Source: Arthrobacter sp. 9AX (GTDB taxonomy: Bacteria > Actinomycetota > Actinomycetes > Actinomycetales > Micrococcaceae). From it: 64,000 nucleotides of DNA. The DNA lies in NCBI RefSeq assembly GCF_902506095.1, contig NZ_LR733293.1, forward strand, positions 3,887,476 to 3,951,475. The letters are read 5' to 3'. The notes below the pieces were generated by a model that saw only the letters and a program-made list of their open reading frames with translations, did not search any database and was not told the DNA's origin. A program made the position numbers and the translations under genes. This document shows positions 24,469 through 33,260 of the stretch, one piece after another (position 1 is the stretch's first letter; every line of letters begins with the position of its first letter).

Positions 24469-25458
24469 ATGATGCATACACGAACACTTGGGCAGGGTCT
24501 GCAGGTTTCAGCCATCGGCCTTGGCTGCATGGGCATGTCGCAGAGTTACGGCCCCAACCCCGGGGACCGCCACGCCATGATCGGTGTGCTCCGCGACGCT
24601 GTGGAGGTCGGAGTCAACTTCTTCGACACCGCCGAGGTGTACGGCCCGTTCGTCAACGAGGAACTCGTCGGCGAAGCACTCGCGCCTGTCCGGGACCAGG
24701 TGGTCATCGCCACCAAGTTCGGGTGGCGGATCGAGAACGGCAAGTCAGTGGGGCTCGACAGTTCGCCCGAGCGGATCAAACGCGTCGCAGAGGAGTCGCT
24801 GCGCCGGCTGTGCGTCGATACGCTCGACCTCTTCTACCAGCACCGCGTGGACCCCAATGTGCCGATCGAAGAGGTGGCCGGCGCCGTGGGCGAGCTGGTC
24901 CAGGCCGGCAAGGTCCGCCACTTCGGGTTGTCGGAAGCCTCGGCCGCGACCATCCGCGCCGCACATGCTGTCTTTCCGGTGACAGCCGTCCAGAGTGAAT
25001 ACTCGCTGTGGACACGGGACCCGGAGCCTGAAGTGCTGCCAACGCTGGCGGAACTGGGGATCGGATTTGTGCCCTTCAGCCCGCTCGGCAAGGGCTTCCT
25101 CACCGGAGCGGTGGACACGGCGACTCAATTCTCCGAGGGTGACGTCCGCGGCACCATCCCGCGTTTTTCACCCGAGAACCGTGCCGCTAACCACGCGCTG
25201 GTGGAGCACGTCGCGGAACTGGCCGCCGCCAAAAACGCCACGCCCGGCCAGATCGCGCTGGCGTGGTTGCTGGCGCAGCAGCCGTGGATTGTGCCGATCC
25301 CCGGGACCCGCCGGCGCGAGCGCCTCGAGGAGAACGCAGCCGCCACCGCTGTTGCATTGTCCGCCGACGAAGTGGCTGACCTCAACGCTGTCGCCGCCCG
25401 GATCGGCGTGCAGGGAAACCGCTACAACGATCTGCATATGGGTCTCGTGGGGCGATGA
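24469..25458 (+). CDS. Aldo/keto reductase
   Basis: NADPH-dependent oxidoreductase with a TIM barrel. 329 residues. It opens MMHTRTLGQGLQVSAIGLGCMGMS. The catalytic tetrad sits in FFDTAEVYGP (Asp and Tyr), ATKFGW (Lys) and LFYQHRVD (His). IAWLLAQQPWIVPIPGTRRRERLEEN is the cofactor-binding end, typical of the AKR13/YakC group. GGGAG lies 5 nt before the ATG. Monocistronic, ending in a strong hairpin. Confidence 0.92.
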   Translation: MMHTRTLGQGLQVSAIGLGCMGMSQSYGPNPGDRHAMIGVLRDAVEVGVNFFDTAEVYGPFVNEELVGEALAPVRDQVVIATKFGWRIENGKSVGLDSSPERIKRVAEESLRRLCVDTLDLFYQHRVDPNVPIEEVAGAVGELVQAGKVRHFGLSEASAATIRAAHAVFPVTAVQSEYSLWTRDPEPEVLPTLAELGIGFVPFSPLGKGFLTGAVDTATQFSEGDVRGTIPRFSPENRAANHALVEHVAELAAAKNATPGQIALAWLLAQQPWIVPIPGTRRRERLEENAAATAVALSADEVADLNAVAARIGVQGNRYNDLHMGLVGR

Positions 25459-25485
25459 CCTGCCTGACTGTTTAGTCTTCAAACA

Positions 25486-25527
25486 GAAAGCGGACGACGG
25501 CGGGAGGTCCCGCCGTCGTCCGCTTTC
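25486..25527. terminator. Bidirectional terminator (family copy 6)
   Basis: A 20-bp perfect stem, 25486-25505 with 25508-25527 (arm GAAAGCGGACGACGGCGGGA), extended outward after one mismatch by CAAAC/GTTTG. A small CTGTTT/AAACAG hairpin precedes it. Convergent position between the aldo/keto reductase and the SRPBCC gene. Confidence 0.85.
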
Positions 25528-25566
25528 CGTTTGTCAGCTGTCGCCTCCCAGCGGATGCCGGCACGT

Positions 25567-26040
25567 CTAGAACTGCCCGGTGGGGCCGCTGTCCTGGACT
25601 TCGCCGCGCCAGCCGCCGGTTTCGGTGCCGCGCGATTCGATGAAGTCCTTGAACTTCCGCATGTCGGCTTTTACCTGCATCTCGTCGATCTTCAGTGCCG
25701 CGCCTGCTTTTTCAGTGACGGTTTCGGGCGCCCATTCGAAGTGGACCTTGACCTTCGTGTGGCTGGCATCGAGCGGCGTAAACCTGACGATGCCGGCATG
25801 GGACTTGCCGTCGGTGCTGCGCCAGGCGATCCGGTCGTCCGGCTCCTGGTCAACAATCTCAGTATCGAATTCGCGCTGGACGCCACCCACCTTGGTCACC
25901 CAGTGGTTGGTGGTATCGGTCAGCTGGGTTACGGATTCCACCCCGGACATGAACTGCGGAAAGGATTCGAACTGGGTCCACTGGTTGTACGCGGTCCGCA
26001 CCGGGACAGCAACTTCAACTGTCTCTTCAACGTGTTCCAT
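25567..26040 (-). CDS. SRPBCC (polyketide cyclase/START-like) family protein
   Basis: 157 residues. MEHVEETVEVAVPVRTAYNQ and WTQFESFPQFMSGVESV match the cyclase/dehydrase group of SRPBCC proteins often annotated as cyclase or CoxG-like. FKDFIESRGTETGGWRGEV is the typical C-terminal end. It binds a hydrophobic ligand in a deep pocket; the ligand is unknown. AGGAGGAAGCAG directly precedes the chosen ATG. Confidence 0.85.
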   Translation of the reverse strand: MEHVEETVEVAVPVRTAYNQWTQFESFPQFMSGVESVTQLTDTTNHWVTKVGGVQREFDTEIVDQEPDDRIAWRSTDGKSHAGIVRFTPLDASHTKVKVHFEWAPETVTEKAGAALKIDEMQVKADMRKFKDFIESRGTETGGWRGEVQDSGPTGQF

Positions 26041-26265
26041 CTGCTTCCTCCTCGTGACGGACGGCCGCAACAGCGGACCGGCAGCACTGGCCATCCTGCC
26101 GGTCAGGCAGCCGCCACCTTTTCACGATAAATCCGCCCGCTGCCGGGGTCCAGACCCTAGGAATTGCCAGGACGTCGGCGCCGGCGCCCCACCACAGCGG
26201 CCGCTCTAACGTCACACAAGCCGACGGCATCCCGCTGAAGATGGGCAACGCCCTACTCTTGACAG

Positions 26266-26826
26266 GTGACTTTGACTAAGATCCGCACCGCCGCCCCGAG
26301 CTCCCTCGCCGCCGCCGGTCTCCTGTTCAGCCTCGCCGCGTGTTCCGCGCCGGCCACCACCCAGCCCACTGCCTCCACGCCGGCGTCCTCCTCCGCTGCT
26401 GCCTCCCCCAGCGCTTCCGACGGTCCGTGCACCGGTGTGAAGGTCATCGTCGATTCCGGCGCCCTGAAGCAGGCTGCCGCCGACAAGTCCGTGTGCGTTC
26501 CTGTGGACGCCCCGACTGCCGCTTCCAAGGTCCTCGAAGAAGCCGACGTGAAGACCGTGGGCACCACCCAGTACCCCAATGAACTGGTGTGCCGCGTGAA
26601 CGGCGTTCCCGCCGCAGACTTCGAGATCAAGCACAAGGGCGGCACCTACAAGGAAGAATGCGCCGGCATGCCCGCCGCCTTCGCCTACTGGTCCCTCTGG
26701 ACCAAGCCGGCCTCCGGTGACTGGGCCTACGCCCAGGAAGGCCTCGCCACCCTTCAGGTGAAGCCCGGAGAGAGCCTGGAACTGCTCTACACCGTTGACG
26801 GCGAACCGGCCGCTCCCAAGGCATGA
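26266..26826 (+). CDS. DUF4430-domain lipoprotein linked to the ECF transporter
   Basis: 186 residues from a GTG. The lipobox LFSLAACSAP places the lipidated cysteine at residue 26, followed by a Ser/Thr/Ala/Pro-rich tether (about 27-50). The mature domain has the DUF4430 (transcobalamin C-terminal-like) pattern: VIVDSGALK, GTTQYPNELVCRVNGVP and FAYWSLWTKPASGDWAYAQEG. It probably presents a ligand to the transporter, whose ATG overlaps its stop by 4 nt. No Shine-Dalgarno; TACTCT ends 6 nt before the GTG, so a leaderless mRNA is likely. Confidence 0.8.
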   Translation: MTLTKIRTAAPSSLAAAGLLFSLAACSAPATTQPTASTPASSSAAASPSASDGPCTGVKVIVDSGALKQAAADKSVCVPVDAPTAASKVLEEADVKTVGTTQYPNELVCRVNGVPAADFEIKHKGGTYKEECAGMPAAFAYWSLWTKPASGDWAYAQEGLATLQVKPGESLELLYTVDGEPAAPKA

Positions 26827-29678
26827 CCTTTCGACCCGCGCCGCTGCGCGCCGGCATTGCTCTCGCCGTCGTGTTCGTCGCGGCGCGGGTCGTCTACCGC
26901 GTCCTTTTCAACGGGGCGGGCATCGGCTCGCCCATCCTGCTCGACCTCCCGGCCATGCGGCTCCCGGCACCGTACGCCCACGTGGTCTTCCTCGGTCCGG
27001 TCACCGGGCCCGGGCTGTGGGCGGCGGTCCTGTCCGCCCTGCCGCTTGCCGGACTGTTCATCGCGTTCGGCTTGCTCAACGCTTGGGTGGACGTTGGCCG
27101 CGGCTTTGTGCACCTGGCCCGTCGAGGACCTCTGCAGGGCATAGCCCGGATGCTCGTGGTGGCATGGGCGGCACTGCCGGCACTGGCCGACGCCGTCACC
27201 TCCGTCCGCCTGGCGTTCCGTTTGCGGGGCGAAAAGGTTGGCCCCCGCGCCCTGGTGCCCGTGCTCGAACGCACCCTTGAACACGCCAGCCGCGTTGCCG
27301 CCGCCTTGGAGCTGCGCGGCTTCGGGAGCCGGGCCTCACAGCAGCCCGGCCAACATCCCGAAGCTCCAGTCCTCATCCGGGGCGCACAATTCAGGATCGG
27401 TGACGCGGCCGTCCGCGTCGCGGGGTTCACGCCGTCCAGCGGAACCATCACGGTCATCACCGGGCCAACAGGCTCCGGCAAATCAACTGTCCTGCGCGGT
27501 ATTGCCGGCCTGCTCTCGCACGTTGACGGCGGCGAACTCTCCGGCACCGTGCGCGTCGCCGGAGCGGACCGGGCGGCCACCCCGCCGCGCGTCACCGCCC
27601 GCCACGTCGGCGTCGTCCTGCAGAATCCCCGGGCCGCCTTCGCCAGCATGCGCGTCCAGGACGAGATCTCCCTCGCCCTTGAGCTGCGCGGCCTGCCCTC
27701 CGCCGCCATTAAGGCGCGCGTACTGGCGGTCGCCGACCGGATTGGCGTGACCGCGTTGCTGGACCGGAACCTCAGCACCCTCTCCGCCGGTGAGGCCACG
27801 CTCGTCGCCATTGCCGCCGCGGTGGTGGACCATCCTGCCCTGCTCCTGGCGGACGAGCCGCTGGCCGACCTCGACACCGCGGCCCGCGCACGCGTTATCG
27901 CTGTACTGGATGCCCTGGCCCGCGATTCCGGAGTCTGCGTCATCGTTGCCGAGCACCGTGCGGAAGCGCTCGTCCCGATAGCCGGTTCCTGGTGGACCAT
28001 CAGCGACGGTGCCCTGGTGCCGGGCAGCGCGCCCTCCCCTTCTGCCCCGGTCAAGATCCCCGAACCGCCGGCAGAACCAGTGGACGTCCCACTCGTGCTG
28101 GAGGCGGCAAACATCGCCGTGCACCGCAAGGGCCAGCCGCTCGTGCGCGACGCGACCCTCACCCTGCACCGCGGCGAGGTGGTGGCCCTGGTGGGTCCGA
28201 ACGGGGCCGGGAAGTCATCCCTATTGGTGGCGCTTGCGTTGGGCGAGGGCAGCGGTGAGGGGACGGGAAGCCTCAGAACGTACGACGGCGGCACGGACGG
28301 CCGCGGCCGGGTCGCCCTGGTGCCGGATGCCTCGGACGACCTCTTCACCCGCGACACCGTCGCGGGTGAACTCCGCGCCGCCGAGCGGCGCCAGGCCCGC
28401 CGAAAGGGCGCAACGCCTGCGCCCGGTTCGGCGGCGTCACACCTGGCCCGTCTTCGGGGAGACGCGATTCCCATCGGGACCGAGCATCCCCGGGACCTTT
28501 CCGCAGGAGAGCGCAGGATCCTCGCAATCGCGCTGCAGACCATGGACGATCCACAGGTGCTCCTCATCGATGAGCCCACGCGCGGCCTCGATCCTGCCGC
28601 ACGCAGGGCAGTCTCCGCGGCACTCCGGGCCGCTGCGGACGCCGGCGCGGCAGTCCTGATCGCCACGCACGACCGCACTTTTGCCCACGGCCTCGGCGCC
28701 CGGATCCTGCCGATGAGTAACGGCGTCGCGCCCTCTTTCGAGACGGAAGCCAGCAAGGCTGACGTCGTCCCTGCACAGCCCGCCACAGCACCTCGCGTCG
28801 CGGCACCGGGATTCACCGACCAACCATTCGACGCCCACGGGCCGGAAAGAAAACACCGCCTTCGGATGCCCCGCGGTGTGGAACTCGCCGTCCTCGCAAC
28901 CGCGAACATCCTGGCCCTCGGCGCCTTCTGCTGGCCGCTGCTCGCCGCCGCCCTCCCGCAGGATGCCGCCGCGGCACTCCCCTACGCGGCGCTGGCTATC
29001 GCACCCGTTGCCGTGGTGGCCATCGTGGTGTCCCTGGACGGATCGGTGAGCTCGGCACACACGGTGGCACTGCTCGGTGTCCTGGCTGCGGTAGGTTCCG
29101 CGGTGCGGGTGGCGAGCACCGGCGTCGGGGGCGTCGAAGCAGTCTTTATCCTGCTGATCCTGGCCGGGCGCGCGTTCGGTGCCCGCTTCGGTCTGCTGCT
29201 CGGGGCCGGGACCATCGCCGTGTCCAGTGCCTTGTGGGGCGGCATAGGGCCGTGGACGCCGTTCCAGATTTTTGCCTGCGCGTGGGTGGGCGCGGGCGCC
29301 GGCCTGCTCCCCCGCCGGGTCCGGGGCAAGGCCGAACTGTGGATGCTGTGCGGCTACGGCGTCGTGGCGTCGTACCTGTTCGGCCTGCTGACCAACCTGT
29401 GGTTCTGGCCCTTTGCGGTGGGCGCCGGCACGGGCATCTCCTACGTGCCGGGCGCGCCGCTGGGTACCAACCTGAGCAGTTTCCTGCTCTACTCGCTGGT
29501 GACGTCGACGGCGGGCTGGGACACCCTGCGCGCCATCACCACCATCATTGGCATCGCGGTGGTGGGCAGGGCCATCCTCGCCGCACTCCGGCGGGTGAAG
29601 CCGGTCTCCAGCGCGGGCGGGCAAACCGGGACAGCCCACTCCGCCCAGGCCAGGGACCGGCTTCAACTCGAAGTCTGA
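26823..29678 (+). CDS. Single-chain ECF-type vitamin transporter (T-A-A'-S fusion)
   Basis: 951 residues containing all four ECF modules in order. An EcfT-like membrane/coupling domain (1-175) has paired coupling motifs AFRLRGEKVG and ALELRGFGSR. The first ATPase has Walker A GPTGSGKS (214-221), signature LSAGEA and Walker B LLLADEP. The second ATPase has GPNGAGKSS, LSAGERR and LLIDEPTRGLDP. A six-helix S-like domain (about 690-940) includes FCWPLLAAALP and LFGLLTNLWFWPFAVG. Energy-coupling-factor transporters import vitamins. The DUF4430 lipoprotein suggests a cobalamin-like or related ligand (inference), but no cobalamin riboswitch is visible upstream. Confidence 0.85.
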   Translation: MTFRPAPLRAGIALAVVFVAARVVYRVLFNGAGIGSPILLDLPAMRLPAPYAHVVFLGPVTGPGLWAAVLSALPLAGLFIAFGLLNAWVDVGRGFVHLARRGPLQGIARMLVVAWAALPALADAVTSVRLAFRLRGEKVGPRALVPVLERTLEHASRVAAALELRGFGSRASQQPGQHPEAPVLIRGAQFRIGDAAVRVAGFTPSSGTITVITGPTGSGKSTVLRGIAGLLSHVDGGELSGTVRVAGADRAATPPRVTARHVGVVLQNPRAAFASMRVQDEISLALELRGLPSAAIKARVLAVADRIGVTALLDRNLSTLSAGEATLVAIAAAVVDHPALLLADEPLADLDTAARARVIAVLDALARDSGVCVIVAEHRAEALVPIAGSWWTISDGALVPGSAPSPSAPVKIPEPPAEPVDVPLVLEAANIAVHRKGQPLVRDATLTLHRGEVVALVGPNGAGKSSLLVALALGEGSGEGTGSLRTYDGGTDGRGRVALVPDASDDLFTRDTVAGELRAAERRQARRKGATPAPGSAASHLARLRGDAIPIGTEHPRDLSAGERRILAIALQTMDDPQVLLIDEPTRGLDPAARRAVSAALRAAADAGAAVLIATHDRTFAHGLGARILPMSNGVAPSFETEASKADVVPAQPATAPRVAAPGFTDQPFDAHGPERKHRLRMPRGVELAVLATANILALGAFCWPLLAAALPQDAAAALPYAALAIAPVAVVAIVVSLDGSVSSAHTVALLGVLAAVGSAVRVASTGVGGVEAVFILLILAGRAFGARFGLLLGAGTIAVSSALWGGIGPWTPFQIFACAWVGAGAGLLPRRVRGKAELWMLCGYGVVASYLFGLLTNLWFWPFAVGAGTGISYVPGAPLGTNLSSFLLYSLVTSTAGWDTLRAITTIIGIAVVGRAILAALRRVKPVSSAGGQTGTAHSAQARDRLQLEV

Positions 29679-29891
29679 GAACGCCCCACACCATCGCGTG
29701 GTCCGCCTGGTTCACAGCCCGGTCCTGGCCAAAGGGGGTTCCCGTTGGGGGACAAAATAGGGGCGGAATAGGGGGCAGTCAACGGCCACATCGTCGCTCT
29801 GCAGGCATAGTCTGGGCCAACGTTTCCGATTTTTTGTCCTCTAGCGAGGTCCCTTGTCCGGCCCGTCAAGGGCGTCAACCGGAGAACCCAA

Positions 29892-31595
29892 ATGAAGAAA
29901 AAATTCCCGCTCGCTGCCTGTCTCGCCGCCGCGATGGTCCTTTCGGCCGGGCCCGCCGTCACGGTGGTGACATCCGCGGCAGCAGCATCGACGGCGGCCG
30001 GGGGTAAATTCGTCGTCTCCTTCAGTGGCACCCCCGAAGCCGCCACCGCCGCGATCGAGGCCGCCGGCGGAACTGTGGAGGACGTTATCTCCCAGATCGG
30101 CGTCGCCCTGGTCACGGCCGCCGACGGCGAATTCATGGACGAGGTAAGGAGCGGCAGCGGCATCCGCGGTGCCGCCCGGAACCATTCTGTTGGTGTGAGC
30201 CGGCAGGGAATGCCGCACCACTACGCCGGTGAGCGGCTCGACGCGACCGACCGGGCGCAGGCACGCAGCGCAGGGGTAGCCGGGAACCCGTCCACGTCCT
30301 CGCCCGGGCCCCACGCCGAGCCGCTGTCCGGCCTTCAATGGGACATGGAAATGATCGGCGCAACGCCGGACGGCGCCTGGGACGAGGCCACCGGTAAGGG
30401 TGTTGACGTCGGCATCATGGACACGGGGATCGACGCCAGCCACCCTGACATCGCGCCCAACTTCGACGCAGAGCGGTCGCGGAACTTCACCACCGATATC
30501 CCGGATATTGACGGGCCCTGCGAGTACACGGACTGCAAGGACCCGGCGGACGTCGACAACGACGGGCACGGAACGCATGTGGCCGGCATCGTAGCCGCGG
30601 CCGACAACGACTTCGGCATCGGCGGGGTGGCGCCCGAGGCGACCCTGGTGAATGTGCGCGCAGGACAGGACTCCGGCTACTTCTTCCTGTACGAGACGGT
30701 CAAGGCGCTCGTGTACGCGGGGGACATCGACCTCGACGTTGTGAACATGAGCTTCTACACCGACCCGTGGCTTTACAACTGCACCTCGCGCGACGAGTAC
30801 GTCAGCGGCACCGTGAGCGACGCGCAACTGACCGAGCAGCGGCTCATCAGCGAACTGGTGCTGGGCGCGGTGAAGTACGCCTCCGACCGCGGCGTGACCC
30901 TGGTGGCGGCAGCCGGAAACGAGCACACCGACCTCGCTGCCCCCACCCGCAGCGACGCGACCAGCCCGGACTACCCGCCGAACACCGCCCAGCCGCGGGT
31001 TGTGAAGAACACCTGCCTCGACCTGCCCAGCGAGGCTCCGGAGGTCATCAGCGTGTCATCGGTCGGTCCGTCGGGGACCAAGGCTGACTATTCCAACTAC
31101 GGGTTCGGTGAGGTCGAGGTCGCCGCCCCGGGCGGCTGGTTCAAGGACTACTTCGGGACGCCGCAGTTTCAGACCCCAGGGAACCTCATCCTTTCGTCAT
31201 ATCCGCTCCAGGCGGCGATCGAGCAGGGACTCGCCGACGCTGCGGGCAACCCGGTGGACGGATTCTCGATCAAGCACTGCGACGACGGTAAGTGCGGCTT
31301 CTACACCTACCTGCAGGGCACCTCGATGGCGTCGCCGCACGCGGTCGGCGTCGCGGCGCTGATCATCCAGGAGCGCGGCAAGTCCACCGGCGACGGCGGA
31401 TACGCACTCGACCCGGAGGCCGTGGCCCGCGTGATGTTGGGGACGGCGGATGACCGTGCCTGCCCGGTGGGCGGTGTGGAGGACTACACCGACGAAGGGC
31501 GGACGACGGACTGGAACGCGACCTGCGAAGGGACCGCGGAGAACAACGGCCTGTACGGCGAGGGCATCGTCGATGCGGAAGAGGCCGTGAGCTGA
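29892..31595 (+). CDS. Secreted S8 (subtilisin-family) serine protease
   Basis: 567 residues. A signal peptide (about 1-32) is followed by a propeptide-like region (about 38-115). The catalytic triad is D177 in GIMDTGIDASHPD, H226 in NDGHGTHVAGI and S478 in LQGTSMASPHAVG; N343 in AAAGNEH is the oxyanion residue. There is a cysteine-rich insertion (DGPCEYTDCKD) near the histidine. No sorting signal or membrane anchor at the C-terminus, so it is released from the cell. Upstream 29679-29891 holds no gene. Confidence 0.93.
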   Translation: MKKKFPLAACLAAAMVLSAGPAVTVVTSAAAASTAAGGKFVVSFSGTPEAATAAIEAAGGTVEDVISQIGVALVTAADGEFMDEVRSGSGIRGAARNHSVGVSRQGMPHHYAGERLDATDRAQARSAGVAGNPSTSSPGPHAEPLSGLQWDMEMIGATPDGAWDEATGKGVDVGIMDTGIDASHPDIAPNFDAERSRNFTTDIPDIDGPCEYTDCKDPADVDNDGHGTHVAGIVAAADNDFGIGGVAPEATLVNVRAGQDSGYFFLYETVKALVYAGDIDLDVVNMSFYTDPWLYNCTSRDEYVSGTVSDAQLTEQRLISELVLGAVKYASDRGVTLVAAAGNEHTDLAAPTRSDATSPDYPPNTAQPRVVKNTCLDLPSEAPEVISVSSVGPSGTKADYSNYGFGEVEVAAPGGWFKDYFGTPQFQTPGNLILSSYPLQAAIEQGLADAAGNPVDGFSIKHCDDGKCGFYTYLQGTSMASPHAVGVAALIIQERGKSTGDGGYALDPEAVARVMLGTADDRACPVGGVEDYTDEGRTTDWNATCEGTAENNGLYGEGIVDAEEAVS

Positions 31596-31607
31596 CAGAT
31601 CCTGGCA

Positions 31608-31815
31608 TCACACCTTGCAGTACTTCGCCTCCGGTGGTGGAGCACGAACGCGTCGGTGGACTGTTCGGGGTGCAGCATCAGCTCATCGCTGAGGATCACG
31701 CCCATCCGCTCGGGCTTTCAGCAGCTCCGTCACCTTGCGGCGGTCCTCCATGTCCGGGCACGCGGGGTAGCCGAGAGAGAACCGGGCACGGCGGTAGTCG
31801 AGCTTGAAATACTAC
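31608..31815 (-). pseudogene. Decayed duplicate of the metH 3' end
   Basis: About 208 bp align base by base with the last part of intact metH (33261-33465), at roughly 90% identity by eye. Included are the stretches for TELLK, GVILSDELMLHPEQSTDAF and the stop context TCACACCTTG. A lost G near 31635 and other small changes break the frame, and the similarity fades after about 31815. It lies in the same orientation as metH, 1.65 kb away, with one gene between the two copies. Confidence 0.85.
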
Positions 31816-32117
31816 CGGTGGCGTCTTTGTGCACCACGAAGTTTTGCAGCATTTAGCACCACCCCTCGACATCCCTAGTAAGGGTACTTAGCATTAAGGC
31901 TCGGCCGGTGCTATTTCGTGAACGACTGGCCAGCCGGGTCTTCCGGAACAGCCAGTCGCCCTATATCCACGGGGCCTCACGCCCCTAAGGGGTGGGGGTC
32001 CGATTCATATCCCACTCCGTCGCAACGCACGTCCACGTACCTGGGTGGCGTGCGCCCTGAAGGACCTTTTGCGCGGCTTGCCGGGTGGGCACAGGAAGAG
32101 AACGGAAGAGGTATGTC
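31816..32117. other. Intergenic stretch without a recognised gene
   Basis: About 300 bases between the metH remnant and the next ORF. It is more AT-rich at its left side. There is a short ACTGGC/GCCAGT inverted repeat near 31926-31957 and a CACGCCCCTAAGGGGTG dyad near 31978-31994. No promoter or RNA gene could be assigned. Confidence 0.5.
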
Positions 32118-33239
32118 ATGACTGATCAGGCACGGGGGCTTCCCGTGGAACAACCGCTGGGCGAGCTCGAGGCGGTGGCCCACTTCCATGGGGCGATGCC
32201 CACGGGCGTCACGGTGTCGCACGAGGGCCGGATCTTTGTGAATTTTCCAAAATGGGGCGACGACGTGAAGTACAGCGTTGCCGAAGTGGTGGATGGGGAC
32301 ACGGTTGCTTATCCCAATGAGGAGATTAACCGCAGTGATGCGGATAATCTGGCGGGCACGCTGATCTCGGTGCAAAGCGTGGTGGTTGATCCGGCTGACC
32401 GGTTATGGATCCTGGACACCGGAAGTCCGTTGTTCCAACCGACGGAGTACGGCGGGCCGAAGCTGGTTTGCGTCGACCTGGCAACTGACACGGTGGTTAA
32501 GACCATCGTGTTTCCGAAGGATGTTGCCTTGTCCACAAGCTATCTCAACGATGTCCGTTTCGATCTCAGGCGCGGGCAAGAGGGTATTGCGTACATCACC
32601 GACTCCTCAGACCAAGGACCAAACGGAATCGTGGTTGCCGACCTTGCCACCGGCGAAAGTTGGCGGCGGCTGCACGACCACCCCTCGACGAAGGCCGAGG
32701 AATTGTCCGGGTTCGTGCCGGTAGTCGAAGGGCGGCCTTTGCTCGACCGCCAACCGGACGGTTCTGCGCAGCGGGCGCTAGCGATGGGCTCCGATGGTAT
32801 TGCCATCAGCAGCGACGGCGCCCGGCTGTACTACTGTCCGCTCGTCAGCCGGCGGCTCTACAGCGTGGCCACTGACGCGCTCGCGGACCGGTCAGTCGAC
32901 GATGCTGCCGCTGCTGCCACCGTCACCGAGGAAGGGGACAAGGGCGGCGCCGGTGATGGGCTCGAATCGGATGCTGCAGGCTATATCTATGCGACGAACT
33001 ACGAGCACAATGCCGTCCTCCGTTGGGCTTCCGGTTCTGACGGAGCCTGGGAGACGGTGGCACACGATCCCCGGCTGCTGTGGCCGGACACGCTCTCGGT
33101 GGCCCGCGACGGACATCTCTATGTCACAGCCAACCAGCTGCACCGGCAGGCGGATTACCAAGGCGGTAAAGACCAGCGGGTTAAGCCCTACACACTGTTC
33201 CGGATTCGAATTGATGCCGGGCCGGTGCTACTGCGCTGA
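32118..33239 (+). CDS. Yellow/major-royal-jelly-family beta-propeller protein
   Basis: 373 residues. It starts MTDQARGLPVEQPLGELEAV. Segments typical of the MRJP/Yellow family (also annotated L-dopachrome tautomerase-related) include VSHEGRIFVNFPKWGDDVKYSVAEV, VDPADRLWILDTG, TSYLNDVRFD, DSSDQGPNGIVVADLATG and GIAISSDGARLYYCPLVSRRLY. It is predicted to be a six-bladed propeller binding a small molecule; bacterial functions are not known. No signal peptide is evident. Flanked by the two copies of the metH 3' end, so it probably arrived with the recombination that made the duplication. Confidence 0.75.
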   Translation: MTDQARGLPVEQPLGELEAVAHFHGAMPTGVTVSHEGRIFVNFPKWGDDVKYSVAEVVDGDTVAYPNEEINRSDADNLAGTLISVQSVVVDPADRLWILDTGSPLFQPTEYGGPKLVCVDLATDTVVKTIVFPKDVALSTSYLNDVRFDLRRGQEGIAYITDSSDQGPNGIVVADLATGESWRRLHDHPSTKAEELSGFVPVVEGRPLLDRQPDGSAQRALAMGSDGIAISSDGARLYYCPLVSRRLYSVATDALADRSVDDAAAAATVTEEGDKGGAGDGLESDAAGYIYATNYEHNAVLRWASGSDGAWETVAHDPRLLWPDTLSVARDGHLYVTANQLHRQADYQGGKDQRVKPYTLFRIRIDAGPVLLR

Positions 33240-33260
33240 CTCAATCATCCGAAGTCCAAC

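Noticed and set aside
26100..26265. Possible cobalamin riboswitch before the DUF4430/ECF operon
   Set aside because: No B12-box or other aptamer core could be found; the promoter looks leaderless, leaving no room for a 5' leader.
31995..32035. A GGGGTCCGATTC-like stretch that resembles the T-arm and 3' end of a tRNA
   Set aside because: The T-stem/loop geometry is wrong (loop too long), and no acceptor, D or anticodon arm precedes it.
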